A stretch of DNA of 33,093 nt from Lentimicrobiaceae bacterium (GTDB lineage: Bacteria; Bacteroidota; Bacteroidia; Bacteroidales; F082). Shown piece after piece: positions 24,373 through 32,405 of this stretch; positions within the stretch are counted from its first letter, which is position 1; each line of letters opens with the position of its first letter. The stretch is taken from contig SUWV01000028.1 in assembly GCA_015061315.1 (NCBI GenBank), forward strand, positions 1-33,093, in the 5' to 3' direction. The notes under the pieces are model-generated. The model saw only the letters and a list, made by a program, of their open reading frames with translations, was not told where the DNA came from and did not search any database. The translations under genes and the position numbers were made by a program.

Positions 24373-24693
24373 ATGAATTTTATGAAAACAGTTGAAATTA
24401 AAAATTTTGAGTTATATACTACAGGCGTAATTAGTATTGCTTGGAAAGAAAAAGATGAAGATATTTTCCTTAATGTCGATTTGGATTTGGCTGCATTGCT
24501 GAAGATGTTGAAGATGGAAGGAATATCATACGAGAAAGTGCAGCAAGTATCGGAAAGTCAGCAGCCTTTGAAATTCAAGAAAGTGACCTTATTGCTATTC
24601 CAAGACGACGACAAACCAGGTCAATATTACACTTCAGAATGTATGTTTGAAGATGATGAGATTGACATTTTCCACGCTGAGATAAAAGAATAA
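24373..24693 (+). CDS. Small protein of unknown function
   Basis: A 106-residue acidic soluble protein that I do not recognise. It has no signal peptide or membrane segment. Alternating strands (TGVISIAWKEKDEDIFLNVD) and a helix (LAALLKMLKMEG) suggest a small alpha/beta fold, and it ends in a very acidic stretch (CMFEDDEIDIFHAEIKE). ATG 24382 is an alternative start. Its stop is one base before the ATG of the exonuclease gene, so translation is probably coupled. No promoter is visible between the preceding hairpin and the start; leaky termination upstream may supply transcripts. Confidence 0.65.
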   Translation: MNFMKTVEIKNFELYTTGVISIAWKEKDEDIFLNVDLDLAALLKMLKMEGISYEKVQQVSESQQPLKFKKVTLLLFQDDDKPGQYYTSECMFEDDEIDIFHAEIKE

Positions 24694-24694
24694 G

Positions 24695-25228
24695 ATGTCG
24701 GACCAGAATAACAATCAGATTATAATTCCCAATCTCCCTGACTTCGTGGCTATAGATTTCGAGTCGGCTAACGGCGACATCAGAAGTGCGTGCAGTGTCG
24801 GTATCGTTGTCATTCGTGACAGGGAGATTGTGGATAGTTTCTACAGCCTGATAAAACCTGTCCCGAATTATTATTGCTATTGGAACACCAAAATTCATGG
24901 AATAAAACAGGAAGATACTGATGACGCGCCTCTTTTTCCGGAGGTGTGGCGTGAAGCGTCGAAATACGTGAAGAATCTTCCTCTCGTTGCTCATAATAAG
25001 AGCTTCGACGAGCGCTGTCTGAAAGCCTGCTTCGCTCATTATAAGATGAAATATCCCGACTATCAGTTTTATTGCACTTACAGAAGTTCTGTCAAGGTGC
25101 TTCCCGATTTAGAAAATCATCAGCTTCATACTGTGGCGGCACATTGCGGTTTCGACTTGAAGAACCATCATCATGCCCTCGCCGACGCAGTAGCATGCGC
25201 TCATATCGCGATGGAGATTTTCAGATAA
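24695..25228 (+). CDS. DEDDh 3'-5' exonuclease (DNA polymerase III epsilon-like)
   Basis: A 177-residue protein of the DnaQ-like exonuclease superfamily. Metal-binding residues are D21 and E23 (IDFE), D105 in LVAHNKSFDERCL, and H159 and D164 in HHALADAVACA, with IHGI (67-70) as the usual substrate-pocket motif. It is a stand-alone domain without polymerase-binding or helicase extensions, so it may be a proofreading-like or repair exonuclease rather than replicative DnaQ. It follows the unknown gene by one base. Confidence 0.9.
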   Translation: MSDQNNNQIIIPNLPDFVAIDFESANGDIRSACSVGIVVIRDREIVDSFYSLIKPVPNYYCYWNTKIHGIKQEDTDDAPLFPEVWREASKYVKNLPLVAHNKSFDERCLKACFAHYKMKYPDYQFYCTYRSSVKVLPDLENHQLHTVAAHCGFDLKNHHHALADAVACAHIAMEIFR

Positions 25229-25276
25229 CAGAATTATATTTTTCATGATTTTTATTAACTATACTTGATAAAATCG

Positions 25277-25284
25277 TATTTTTG
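25277..25284 (+). promoter_or_regulatory. -7 box for the fucosidase gene
   Basis: TATTTTTG 22 bases before the ATG at 25307; the -33 element is unclear. Confidence 0.6.
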
Positions 25285-25306
25285 TAGAAATTGTTAAGTA
25301 TAAATC

Positions 25307-27064
25307 ATGAAAAAAATCCTTACCTTATTAATATGCTTTTTGGCATTATCTTGCTTCGCTCAGAAAGTCGAGCCAACATGGGAATCTTTAAATCAACGCG
25401 CTTATCCTCAGTGGTTCTCCGACGCTAAACTCGGAATCTTCATTCACTGGGGAGTGTATTCCGTTCCAGCTTTCGCTACTAACGAAGGCTACGCTGAATG
25501 GTATTACAGCGGCTTGATGAACGGCGACACGACGCGTATCAATTTCCAAAAAAGAAACTACGGCGAGGACTTCACCTACCGCGACTTCGATAAACTCTTT
25601 AAGGCAGAACTCTTTGAACCAACACAATGGGCTGACTTATTCAAGAAGAGCGGTGCGAAATATGTGCTTCTCGTCACTAAGCATCATGACGGATATTGTC
25701 TCTGGGACAGCGAATATTCTCCAGAATGGAACAGCGTTGTGGGCGGACCGAAGCGCGACATCGTGGGAGAACTCACCGATGCAGTGCGTGCCGAAGGTCT
25801 TAAAATGGGATTCTATTATTCGCTTCCTGAATGGACTAATCCTTTGCACCGCTGGTATATCGACCCAGATGATTCTATAACAAATTATGTCGACAACCAC
25901 ATGATTCCTCAGTTCAAGGAGTTGGTTACCAAATATCGTCCATCTATTATCTTTGCCGACGGAGAATGGCGTAACTCCGCTGAGCAATGGCATTCGGCAG
26001 AACTGATAGCGTGGTATTACAACACAGTGGGCGAGGAGGCTATCGTCAACGACCGCTGGGGTCACGGCGCGCAACATGGATTCCGCACTCCAGAATATAG
26101 TGCAGGCATCACTCAGACCGATCGTCCTTGGGCGGAATGTCGCGGCATAGGTCGCTCCTTCGCACTCAATCGCAATGAGCCTCTCTCCAATTATCTCACC
26201 TCTAAAGAATTGATTCGTCACTTCGCTAAGACAGTGGCTGCTGGAGGTGGAATGACGCTCAACGTAGGACCATCAGCCGACGGAATTATACCGATGCTAC
26301 AACAGGAAAGGCTGTTAGATCTCGGTAAGTGGTTGGAGATAAACGGTGAGGCTATCTATGGGACGCGTCCTTATCATAAATTCTACGAGATGAAGGAAGT
26401 CTCTATCACAAGAACAGACTCCGTCATTGACTTCAATTGGCATCGTAACTCGCCAGATAAAGCGATAAGCTACGACAACTTCAGCGCTACATGGAACGGA
26501 ATTTTCATCCCTGAAAAAACTGCTACATATACTTTTGAAGTGGAAGTCGATGACAACGTAAAAGTTACCGTCGATGATAAAGTGATAATAGACTATAATC
26601 CAGCTAAATCCAACGAACAACAGAGCGATGCCGACATGGCGAAAAACTGGAGTTCCACTTCAGGTAAGATTAGACTGAAAGCTGGCGAACCTTATAACAT
26701 CAAAGTCGAATATCAGGAGAAAAACATCGATGCTATGATGCGACTTTTTGTCTCTTCTAAATATATGACAAAGTCGGTTCTAAAACCTCTCGACGGATTC
26801 AGAGCAGAATATAAGTGCGAGCAGCCTTACGTCTGTTACACTACAAAAGGCGATGATTTATATGCTATCGCGATAGAATTTCCGCAAGATGAACTCGTGC
26901 TTGAAATTCCACAGCCGAAAGAAAATACTATTGTAAAAATGCTTGGCTGCGAGAAGATTTTGCCTTGGAAATATGAAGACGGCAAGATGATTATCGACAC
27001 TACGCCGCTCAAATATAACGACTTGAAGAGCGATGCGGCATGGGTTTTTAAGATAAGATTATAA
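25307..27064 (+). CDS. Alpha-L-fucosidase, GH29, with PA14-like insertion
   Basis: A 585-residue exported glycosidase that should release terminal L-fucose from host or plant glycans. Signal peptide 1-18 (CFAQ). GH29 motifs: LGIFIHWGVYSVPAF, AKYVLLVTKHHDGYCLWDS, the probable nucleophile D218 in IIFADGEW, and GGGMTLNVGPSADG. After the catalytic barrel, about residues 370-485 look like a PA14-type domain (TWNGIFIPEKTATYTFEVE, DDNVKVTVDDK), followed by the C-terminal beta domain usual for GH29. The general acid cannot be assigned from sequence alone. No T9SS domain and no lipobox, so it is likely periplasmic. The regulator gene 19 bases downstream suggests control by sugar or membrane signal. 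Confidence 0.93.
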   Translation: MKKILTLLICFLALSCFAQKVEPTWESLNQRAYPQWFSDAKLGIFIHWGVYSVPAFATNEGYAEWYYSGLMNGDTTRINFQKRNYGEDFTYRDFDKLFKAELFEPTQWADLFKKSGAKYVLLVTKHHDGYCLWDSEYSPEWNSVVGGPKRDIVGELTDAVRAEGLKMGFYYSLPEWTNPLHRWYIDPDDSITNYVDNHMIPQFKELVTKYRPSIIFADGEWRNSAEQWHSAELIAWYYNTVGEEAIVNDRWGHGAQHGFRTPEYSAGITQTDRPWAECRGIGRSFALNRNEPLSNYLTSKELIRHFAKTVAAGGGMTLNVGPSADGIIPMLQQERLLDLGKWLEINGEAIYGTRPYHKFYEMKEVSITRTDSVIDFNWHRNSPDKAISYDNFSATWNGIFIPEKTATYTFEVEVDDNVKVTVDDKVIIDYNPAKSNEQQSDADMAKNWSSTSGKIRLKAGEPYNIKVEYQEKNIDAMMRLFVSSKYMTKSVLKPLDGFRAEYKCEQPYVCYTTKGDDLYAIAIEFPQDELVLEIPQPKENTIVKMLGCEKILPWKYEDGKMIIDTTPLKYNDLKSDAAWVFKIRL

Positions 27065-27083
27065 CTCATAACAAGTTTGTTCT

Positions 27084-28139
27084 ATGAAATTTATAGCTAC
27101 AATATTATTGATTTTGATGATGTTGTCTCATGCGACATGCGGAGTCTTGTTATGGCGACGTCGTAATGAAACAGGGGACTATTCCCGTTATATTCAGGCT
27201 GTGCTTAGCTGGGTGTCAGCGTTTTTCACAATGACATTCATCTTTCGTACATGGGCTGAGACCACAACAGCCGATGGTGCCTTCTTTGAACCAGAACATA
27301 CTTTCGTATCTATTATTTTCCAGATGACATATTTCTTATATCCACTGGAAGTGATTCGTCCAACCGTAGGCCGTACCAAAGTTTATGCGATTCTTTTTGC
27401 ACCGCTGCTTCTCTTGGTGAGCGTTGGCTTGTGTGCAGGCATTGAGTATACGCCTTTATATACTTACGCTGACGTCTGGAATCATATCGGTGAGTTTAAT
27501 GTGTTGTTACGTCTGTTTGCGCTCGTAATGATGTTGTTGTATTGTTTCTCGCTTCTTCTTGTACCATACGACTGGAAACAAAGCTGTGCCGACAAAAAAT
27601 TTATTCTGTCTTATGCATTTGGCTTTTGCCTGATAGGATTGTTACATTTCATAATACAAATCACACACATGTACCAATTTGTACTTTTGCATCAAATAGC
27701 ATGGTTCGGATTTTTCATGTTGGTAGCATATTATGAATTGAAGGAACGTCTTTTGGTTCCGCATACTGCGGCTGAGCAGGAGATTGCAGAAGCCCCGCAG
27801 TCTTCAGATGATAAACTTTGGGCGCATATATTGTTGTCGTTAGATATGAATGATAAGTGGCGTAGCCCTGAATTGAGCTTGACATCTTTTGCTGAACAAT
27901 TAGGCTCCAATCGTACTTATGTGGGAGATGCTTTCAAACGAAATACAGAAATGACATTTGTCGAATACATCACGCATCGACGTATCGATTATGTTGTGGA
28001 GACATTGAAGTCAAAACCTGATGTTAATATTCATGAGTTGTTCAACTATGTCGGATATCGTCAGCGTTCCACTGCATGGAGAAATTTTCAGAAAGTGACA
28101 GGAATGACACCTCATGAATTTTTGGAAAGAATTAAATAA
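27084..28139 (+). CDS. Membrane-anchored AraC-type regulator
   Basis: A 351-residue protein with about seven hydrophobic helices in residues 1-215 and an AraC-family HTH domain at the C-terminus (about 245-351): LTSFAEQLGSNRTYVGDAFK as first HTH and the conserved VGYRQRSTAWRNFQKVTGMTPHEF as second. Such 7TM-AraC fusions occur in Bacteroidetes and probably sense an envelope or small-molecule signal through the membrane part. It is in one transcription unit with the GH29 gene. The 21-bp direct repeats that follow its terminator have the spacing of AraC-type half sites; see findings. The ligand is unknown. Confidence 0.85.
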   Translation: MKFIATILLILMMLSHATCGVLLWRRRNETGDYSRYIQAVLSWVSAFFTMTFIFRTWAETTTADGAFFEPEHTFVSIIFQMTYFLYPLEVIRPTVGRTKVYAILFAPLLLLVSVGLCAGIEYTPLYTYADVWNHIGEFNVLLRLFALVMMLLYCFSLLLVPYDWKQSCADKKFILSYAFGFCLIGLLHFIIQITHMYQFVLLHQIAWFGFFMLVAYYELKERLLVPHTAAEQEIAEAPQSSDDKLWAHILLSLDMNDKWRSPELSLTSFAEQLGSNRTYVGDAFKRNTEMTFVEYITHRRIDYVVETLKSKPDVNIHELFNYVGYRQRSTAWRNFQKVTGMTPHEFLERIK

Positions 28140-28141
28140 TG

Positions 28142-28177
28142 AAATCGCCCGTTTCTTCGTAGAAACGGGCGATTTTT
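28142..28177 (+). terminator. Terminator after the AraC-type gene
   Basis: A perfect 15-bp stem (AAATCGCCCGTTTCT / AGAAACGGGCGATTT), TCGT loop and a T run. Confidence 0.95.
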
Positions 28178-28186
28178 GTTTGTTAT

Positions 28187-28291
28187 GTAATATTGTAACA
28201 GGCTTATGTAATATTGTAACAGGCTTATGTAATATTGCAACGCTACATTGTAATATTGCAACGCTACATTGTAATATTGCAACATCAGAAA
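28187..28291 (+). repeat. Five 21-bp direct repeats
   Basis: The core GTAATATTGYAAC starts at 28187, 28208, 28229, 28250 and 28271, exactly 21 bases apart. Units 1 and 2 share the linker AGGCTTAT, units 3 and 4 the linker GCTACATT, and unit 5 diverges. The array ends where the -33 box of the next promoter begins. The gap 28140-28487 holds the terminator, this array, a promoter, an AT-rich leader and a 20-bp duplication, with no credible gene. Confidence 0.95.
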
Positions 28292-28292
28292 T

Positions 28293-28323
28293 TTTGCGGA
28301 CTTTTTTTTTGTCCTTACCTTTG
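28293..28323 (+). promoter_or_regulatory. Near-consensus Bacteroidetes promoter
   Basis: TTTG (28293-28296), 19 bases, TACCTTTG (28316-28323), the best match in the window. The transcript would have a leader of about 155 bases before the ATG at 28488. Confidence 0.85.
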
Positions 28324-28446
28324 CGCAAAATTTTGCAGAGGTACAAAATATTCAAAAATATTGGAATTGTATTGTGACTATATGCGACTTGAGTTTTACT
28401 ATATATACCTCTCTATTATTACTTCCTTGAGAATACAGGAAAAAGA

Positions 28447-28486
28447 ATTACAACATAAATTTAAACATTACAACATAAATTTAAAC
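28447..28486 (+). repeat. 20-bp perfect tandem duplication before a start codon
   Basis: ATTACAACATAAATTTAAAC twice in a row (28447-28466, 28467-28486), ending one base before the ATG at 28488, so the ribosome-binding leader is duplicated. Confidence 0.95.
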
Positions 28487-28487
28487 A

Positions 28488-28853
28488 ATGAAAAGAAAGT
28501 TAATTATACTAAGTCTCATGCTTAGTTTTCTTCCCTTTATTTCTAATGAAATATTGGCTCAGGATGTAGGTTGCGACGCCTTTTTCCGATACGAAAGCAA
28601 TCCGGAGCAGCGTGTGCCATATTATCCAGAAGGATTCGGCTTCGACGGGATGTCACCCACAGCGGGCTATGGCTTCGGGTTCGATAACTTCGGTAACGGA
28701 ACGAACAACAATGGCCTTGAATTCGGCGGCTTCGACATGGATGCAGATGAAGTTCCTCTCGGCAACGGACTGCTGATTTTGGGATGCCTCGCTTTGATGT
28801 GGTTTTTTTTAAAGACTACAAGACCACAAGACCACAAGACTACAAGCGTCTAA
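28488..28853 (+). CDS. Small exported Gly/Phe-rich protein with C-terminal sorting-like tail
   Basis: A 121-residue protein. Signal peptide 1-25 (ISNEILAQ), then CDAFFRYESN and a Gly/Phe/Asn-rich middle (GFGFDGMSPTAGYGFGFDNF). The C-terminus has PLGNG (90-94), a hydrophobic helix (GLLILGCLALMWFF) and basic residues (KTTR). This motif-helix-basic layout resembles protein-sorting tails such as PEP-CTERM-like signals, though no family is confidently recognised. The last 12 residues (TTRPQDHKTTSV) are encoded by an ACAAGACA-type repeat, so the original end was probably shortly after the helix. It has the strongest promoter in the window; function unknown. Confidence 0.7.
   Translation: MKRKLIILSLMLSFLPFISNEILAQDVGCDAFFRYESNPEQRVPYYPEGFGFDGMSPTAGYGFGFDNFGNGTNNNGLEFGGFDMDADEVPLGNGLLILGCLALMWFFLKTTRPQDHKTTSV
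28812..28849 (+). repeat. ACAAGACC/ACAAGACT repeat at the 3' end of the small gene
   Basis: Four or five octamers of ACAAGAC(C/T) type in the last codons before the stop at 28851. Confidence 0.9.
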
Positions 28854-28867
28854 TTATTAGGAGTTAT

Positions 28868-28918
28868 GTAGAGACGCGTCAATGATTCCTATGAAAATAA
28901 ACACACATTGACACGTCT
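28868..28918 (+). repeat. Dispersed hairpin repeat, copy 4
   Basis: GTAGAGACG start; arms AGACGCGTCAATG (28872-28884) and CATTGACACGTCT (28906-28918) with one mismatch; loop CCTATGAAAATAAACAC as in copies 1 and 2. After it, 28920-29041 contains only AT-rich sequence and decayed heptads, with no clear promoter for the next gene. Confidence 0.85.
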
Positions 28919-29041
28919 GATTAATTAGGAATTACGAGTCAGGAATTAAATTGACAATTAACAATTAGAAAATAAATAAAAATAATTAACAAAAAGCTAA
29001 AAGTCAACGGCCAATAGCTAATAGTTTAAAAAATACAAATA

Positions 29042-32000
29042 ATGAAAAAAGCATTAACAATTTTAATGGCATTGATGGTTTTATGTTTCACTCAATGCAA
29101 GAAGCCAATTGATGAACCAACTGGCAGAAAAGTGAAGGTGAGTTGTACTATACCTATTAATAAAGGAGGTAGGTCTGACTTAACTAACCTTATGGAAGAC
29201 GGCTCGATAAAATGGAGCACAGGCACAGAAAGAATCTATCTCGCTTTACCAAACGAGACAAATCCTCAGATTATAGAGCTTACAGCTTTTTCTACATTAC
29301 AATCGAGCGAACTTGCCTTTGAAGGCGAGGTTGATGAAAACCTTCTCGAAGAAGGCGAAGAATATGAAGTATGGTACTTGGGTAACTCCAAAAATCTTGA
29401 TGATCCATACATTACAGAAAACAAAGACGAGGATATTATAACAAGCATAAGTGGTAGTATAGCAGAGCAAAGCGGCAGTATTGAAGATTTAGGCTTGTGC
29501 CATATAGCTAGAGTAAGTGTTACAGCCGTTAGAGAAGACGGAGAAATAATACTTCCATTGCGAGGCGTATTGAAGAGCCATATTGCTATAGCGTATTTGG
29601 ATTTGGAAGGCGTGGAAGAACTGAGTGGCGCAGCTATAAAAGGCACAGAATACAGCCTCCAATATAATGAAAGCGCAAACAAATACGACTTCGTCGTTAC
29701 AGAAAATGCTACAGCTACAATAAATGTAACCAACGGAACGTCAAAATCTTTTGTAGTGTTATTGCCAAATGAAAACAATAATGTCATTTTAAAAAGCAGT
29801 AAGGGCGGCTATGAGTTTAAGAAAGGCGTAGAAAGTAACAAATTCTACTACAGATATATATCTAACGTGGAAAAAGGTACTTTGCGTTGGGAAGAGATAG
29901 AAGAAGATGATGAACCAGACACACCAGATTCAACAGCTCCAAAAAACTTAGTCGCTACAGCAACAGGTCAAACAACAATCTTATTAAAATGGGACGCTGT
30001 TCAAAATGCTACAAGTTATAAGGTTTACAGCAATGACGATGTTGTTGCCTCTGATTTAACAGAAACAACATACACGGTAGAAAATTTGACAGCAGGAACA
30101 AATTATTGCTACTATGTTACAGCAGTTAACGAAGATGGCGAATCAGCACCTTCAGCAGAAGCATGTGCAACAACAAAAGTGCCATCAAATCCGGATGGAG
30201 TTTTTACAGTTAACGGTGTGACCTTTACTATGATAAAAGTGGAAGGCAATGGAAGTGATATCTCTGACTATTATATTGGCGAAACAGAGGTGACACAAGA
30301 ATTATGGGAAGCTGTGATGGGTAGTAACCCAAGCAATTTTAATGGACCTCAAAGACCAGTGGAAAAAGTTTCTTTGAATGATTGCAAAGAATTCGTAAAG
30401 AAATTGAACCTGCTTACAGGTGAAAACTTTATAGTTCCGTCTCAAAGCCAATGGCAACGTGCCGCAAAAGGTGGAAATAAATCTCAAGGTTACACATACA
30501 GTGGAAGCAATACCGTAGGAGATGTAGCATGGTACAGTGGCAACAGCAGCGATAAGACACACGATGTGAAGACCAAATCTCCAAATGAATTGGGTATATA
30601 CGATATGAGCGGTAATGTGGCAGAATGGACTAGTAGTGGTTATTCTGCTTTGTATCGTTTTTATGGTGGTGCTTTTCCCCACTCAGCAGATTGTTGCGAA
30701 GTGGAGTATTATAATCATAACACCGCTAACACCAAAGCCAATGATATTGGCTTCCGCCTATGCGCAACTACGATTATAAATCCTGGACAACCAGAAGAAC
30801 CTACTATTCCAGAAGCGCCAACAAACTTAGTCGCTACAGCAACAGGTCAAACAACAATCTCATTGACATGGGACGCAGTTCCAAATGCTACAAGTTATAA
30901 CGTTTACAGCAATGGCAATGTTGTTGTCTCAGGTTTTGCGCAAACAACATACATAGTTAAAAACTTGACACCTGGAATACAATATTGCTATGAAGTTAAA
31001 GCAGTTAACGAAGCAGGCGAATCGGAAGCTTCAGAATCTGCTTGCGCAACAACAGAATCGGAACCAGTTACACCTACAGTTCCAGCAGCTCCAACAAACT
31101 TAGTCGCTACAGCAACAGGTCAGACAACAATCTCATTAACATGGACAGCTGTTCCAAATGCTACAAGCTATAACGTTTACAGCAATGGTAATCTTGTTGT
31201 CTCCGATTTGACAGCAACAACATATACAGTTGAAGGCTTGACAGCAGGAACAGAATATTGTTACAATGTTACAGCAGTTAACGAAGCCGGCGAATCAGCA
31301 CATTCAACATCAGCTTGCGCAACAACATTAGCAGTGCCTACAGCTCCTGCAGCTCCAACAAACTTAGTCGCTACAGCAACAGGTCAAACAACAATCTCAT
31401 TAACATGGAACGCTGTTCAAAACGCTACAAGCTATAATGTTTATAACGGAGAGACAGTTGTTGTCTCTGGTTTGACAGTAACATCATATACAGTTGAAGG
31501 CTTGACAGCAGGAACAGAATATTGTTACAATGTTACAGCGGTTAACGAAATAGGAGAATCAGAAGCATCAACAGAAGCATGTGCAACAACAGAATTTCCA
31601 CCAATAGTTATCGAAACCATTACAGTTAACGGCGTTAGCTTTAATATGATACAAGTTGAAGGAGGTACCTTCACAATGGGATCTGTTTATAACCCATATG
31701 ATGGCATCACGGATTATGCAGACGAAGAGCCGGCGCATAGTGTTACCTTAACCACTTACAGCATAGGAGAGACAGAGGTGACACAGGAACTCTGGAAAGC
31801 AGTGATGGGCAGTGACAGCCCTGCAAGCTGGGGTGAATACATGAAAAAAGACGATTATTATCCTCAAAGACCAGCAGAATTTATGTCATGGGGTGATTGC
31901 CAGACATCATCTATAGGTGATTGCCAGACATTTATATCTAAGCTGAACGAGCTTACAGGCAAGAACTTCAGGCTTCCTACAGAAGCGGAATGGGAATATG

Positions 32001-32389
32001 CTGCAAGAGGAGGCAATAGATCTAAGGGATATATGTACAGCGGTAGCAACGATGTAGGTGAAGTTGCTTGGTACTCTGGTAACCTTGTTGATGTGGAAGG
32101 TAAAACTAAAACACATGATGTTAAGACTAAAAAAGCCAATGAATTAGGTATATATGACATGAGTGGCAATGTGTTGGAATGGTGCAATGACTGGTATGGT
32201 GGTCATTACTATGGGAATAGCCCAGGAGAAAATCCACAAGGCCCAGACCAGGCAGAAACTTCTACAGAACATCGTGTGTGTCGTGGCGGTGGTTGGGGCC
32301 ATGAAGCGGAGTACTGCCGTGTGGCGAAACGTTTTAGCAAAGAACAAGAAACGTGTGCGTCCAATTATGGATTTAGACTCTGCCTTTAA
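29042..32389 (+). CDS. Large lipoprotein with FN3 and FGE-sulfatase (SUMF1) domains
   Basis: A 1115-residue surface-type lipoprotein. The signal MKKALTILMALMVLCFTQCKK has a lipobox-like Cys19. A fimbrillin-like or other beta domain covers about 25-290. FN3 repeats lie at about 299-379, 592-671, 683-763 and 771-851. Two formylglycine-generating-enzyme-like domains cover about 387-577 and 858-1115, each with GETEVTQELW, NELGIYDMSGNV(A/L)EW and GFRLC. The second has the full N-terminal pattern EGGTFTMGSV and LPTEAEWEYAARGG; the first lacks the GGTFTMG segment and has a shorter core. No catalytic cysteine pair can be assigned, so a binding rather than sulfatase-activating role is likely. The FN3 repeats are almost the same at DNA level, a sign of recent duplication. 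Confidence 0.85.
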   Translation: MKKALTILMALMVLCFTQCKKPIDEPTGRKVKVSCTIPINKGGRSDLTNLMEDGSIKWSTGTERIYLALPNETNPQIIELTAFSTLQSSELAFEGEVDENLLEEGEEYEVWYLGNSKNLDDPYITENKDEDIITSISGSIAEQSGSIEDLGLCHIARVSVTAVREDGEIILPLRGVLKSHIAIAYLDLEGVEELSGAAIKGTEYSLQYNESANKYDFVVTENATATINVTNGTSKSFVVLLPNENNNVILKSSKGGYEFKKGVESNKFYYRYISNVEKGTLRWEEIEEDDEPDTPDSTAPKNLVATATGQTTILLKWDAVQNATSYKVYSNDDVVASDLTETTYTVENLTAGTNYCYYVTAVNEDGESAPSAEACATTKVPSNPDGVFTVNGVTFTMIKVEGNGSDISDYYIGETEVTQELWEAVMGSNPSNFNGPQRPVEKVSLNDCKEFVKKLNLLTGENFIVPSQSQWQRAAKGGNKSQGYTYSGSNTVGDVAWYSGNSSDKTHDVKTKSPNELGIYDMSGNVAEWTSSGYSALYRFYGGAFPHSADCCEVEYYNHNTANTKANDIGFRLCATTIINPGQPEEPTIPEAPTNLVATATGQTTISLTWDAVPNATSYNVYSNGNVVVSGFAQTTYIVKNLTPGIQYCYEVKAVNEAGESEASESACATTESEPVTPTVPAAPTNLVATATGQTTISLTWTAVPNATSYNVYSNGNLVVSDLTATTYTVEGLTAGTEYCYNVTAVNEAGESAHSTSACATTLAVPTAPAAPTNLVATATGQTTISLTWNAVQNATSYNVYNGETVVVSGLTVTSYTVEGLTAGTEYCYNVTAVNEIGESEASTEACATTEFPPIVIETITVNGVSFNMIQVEGGTFTMGSVYNPYDGITDYADEEPAHSVTLTTYSIGETEVTQELWKAVMGSDSPASWGEYMKKDDYYPQRPAEFMSWGDCQTSSIGDCQTFISKLNELTGKNFRLPTEAEWEYAARGGNRSKGYMYSGSNDVGEVAWYSGNLVDVEGKTKTHDVKTKKANELGIYDMSGNVLEWCNDWYGGHYYGNSPGENPQGPDQAETSTEHRVCRGGGWGHEAEYCRVAKRFSKEQETCASNYGFRLCL
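31892..31939 (+). repeat. 24-bp in-frame duplication in the second FGE domain
   Basis: GGTGATTGCCAGACAT occurs at 31892 and 31916; the duplication inserts eight residues (two copies of GDCQT) compared with the first FGE domain, which has one NDCKEF. Confidence 0.9.
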
Positions 32390-32405
32390 TTCATAATTCA
32401 TAATT
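32387..32405 (+). repeat. TAATTCA heptads at the lipoprotein stop
   Basis: TAATTCATAATTCATAATT starts with the TAA stop of the lipoprotein gene and is cut by the second IS copy. Confidence 0.85.

Noticed and set aside
28187..28291. CRISPR array.
   Set aside because: Units are contiguous 21-mers without unique spacers, and no cas gene is present.
28114..28377. Open frames through the 21-bp repeats on both strands (also 28011-28355 and 28235-28525).
   Set aside because: They exist because 21 is a multiple of three and the repeat lacks stops; they run across the terminator, the promoter or the AraC gene and give only repetitive peptides.
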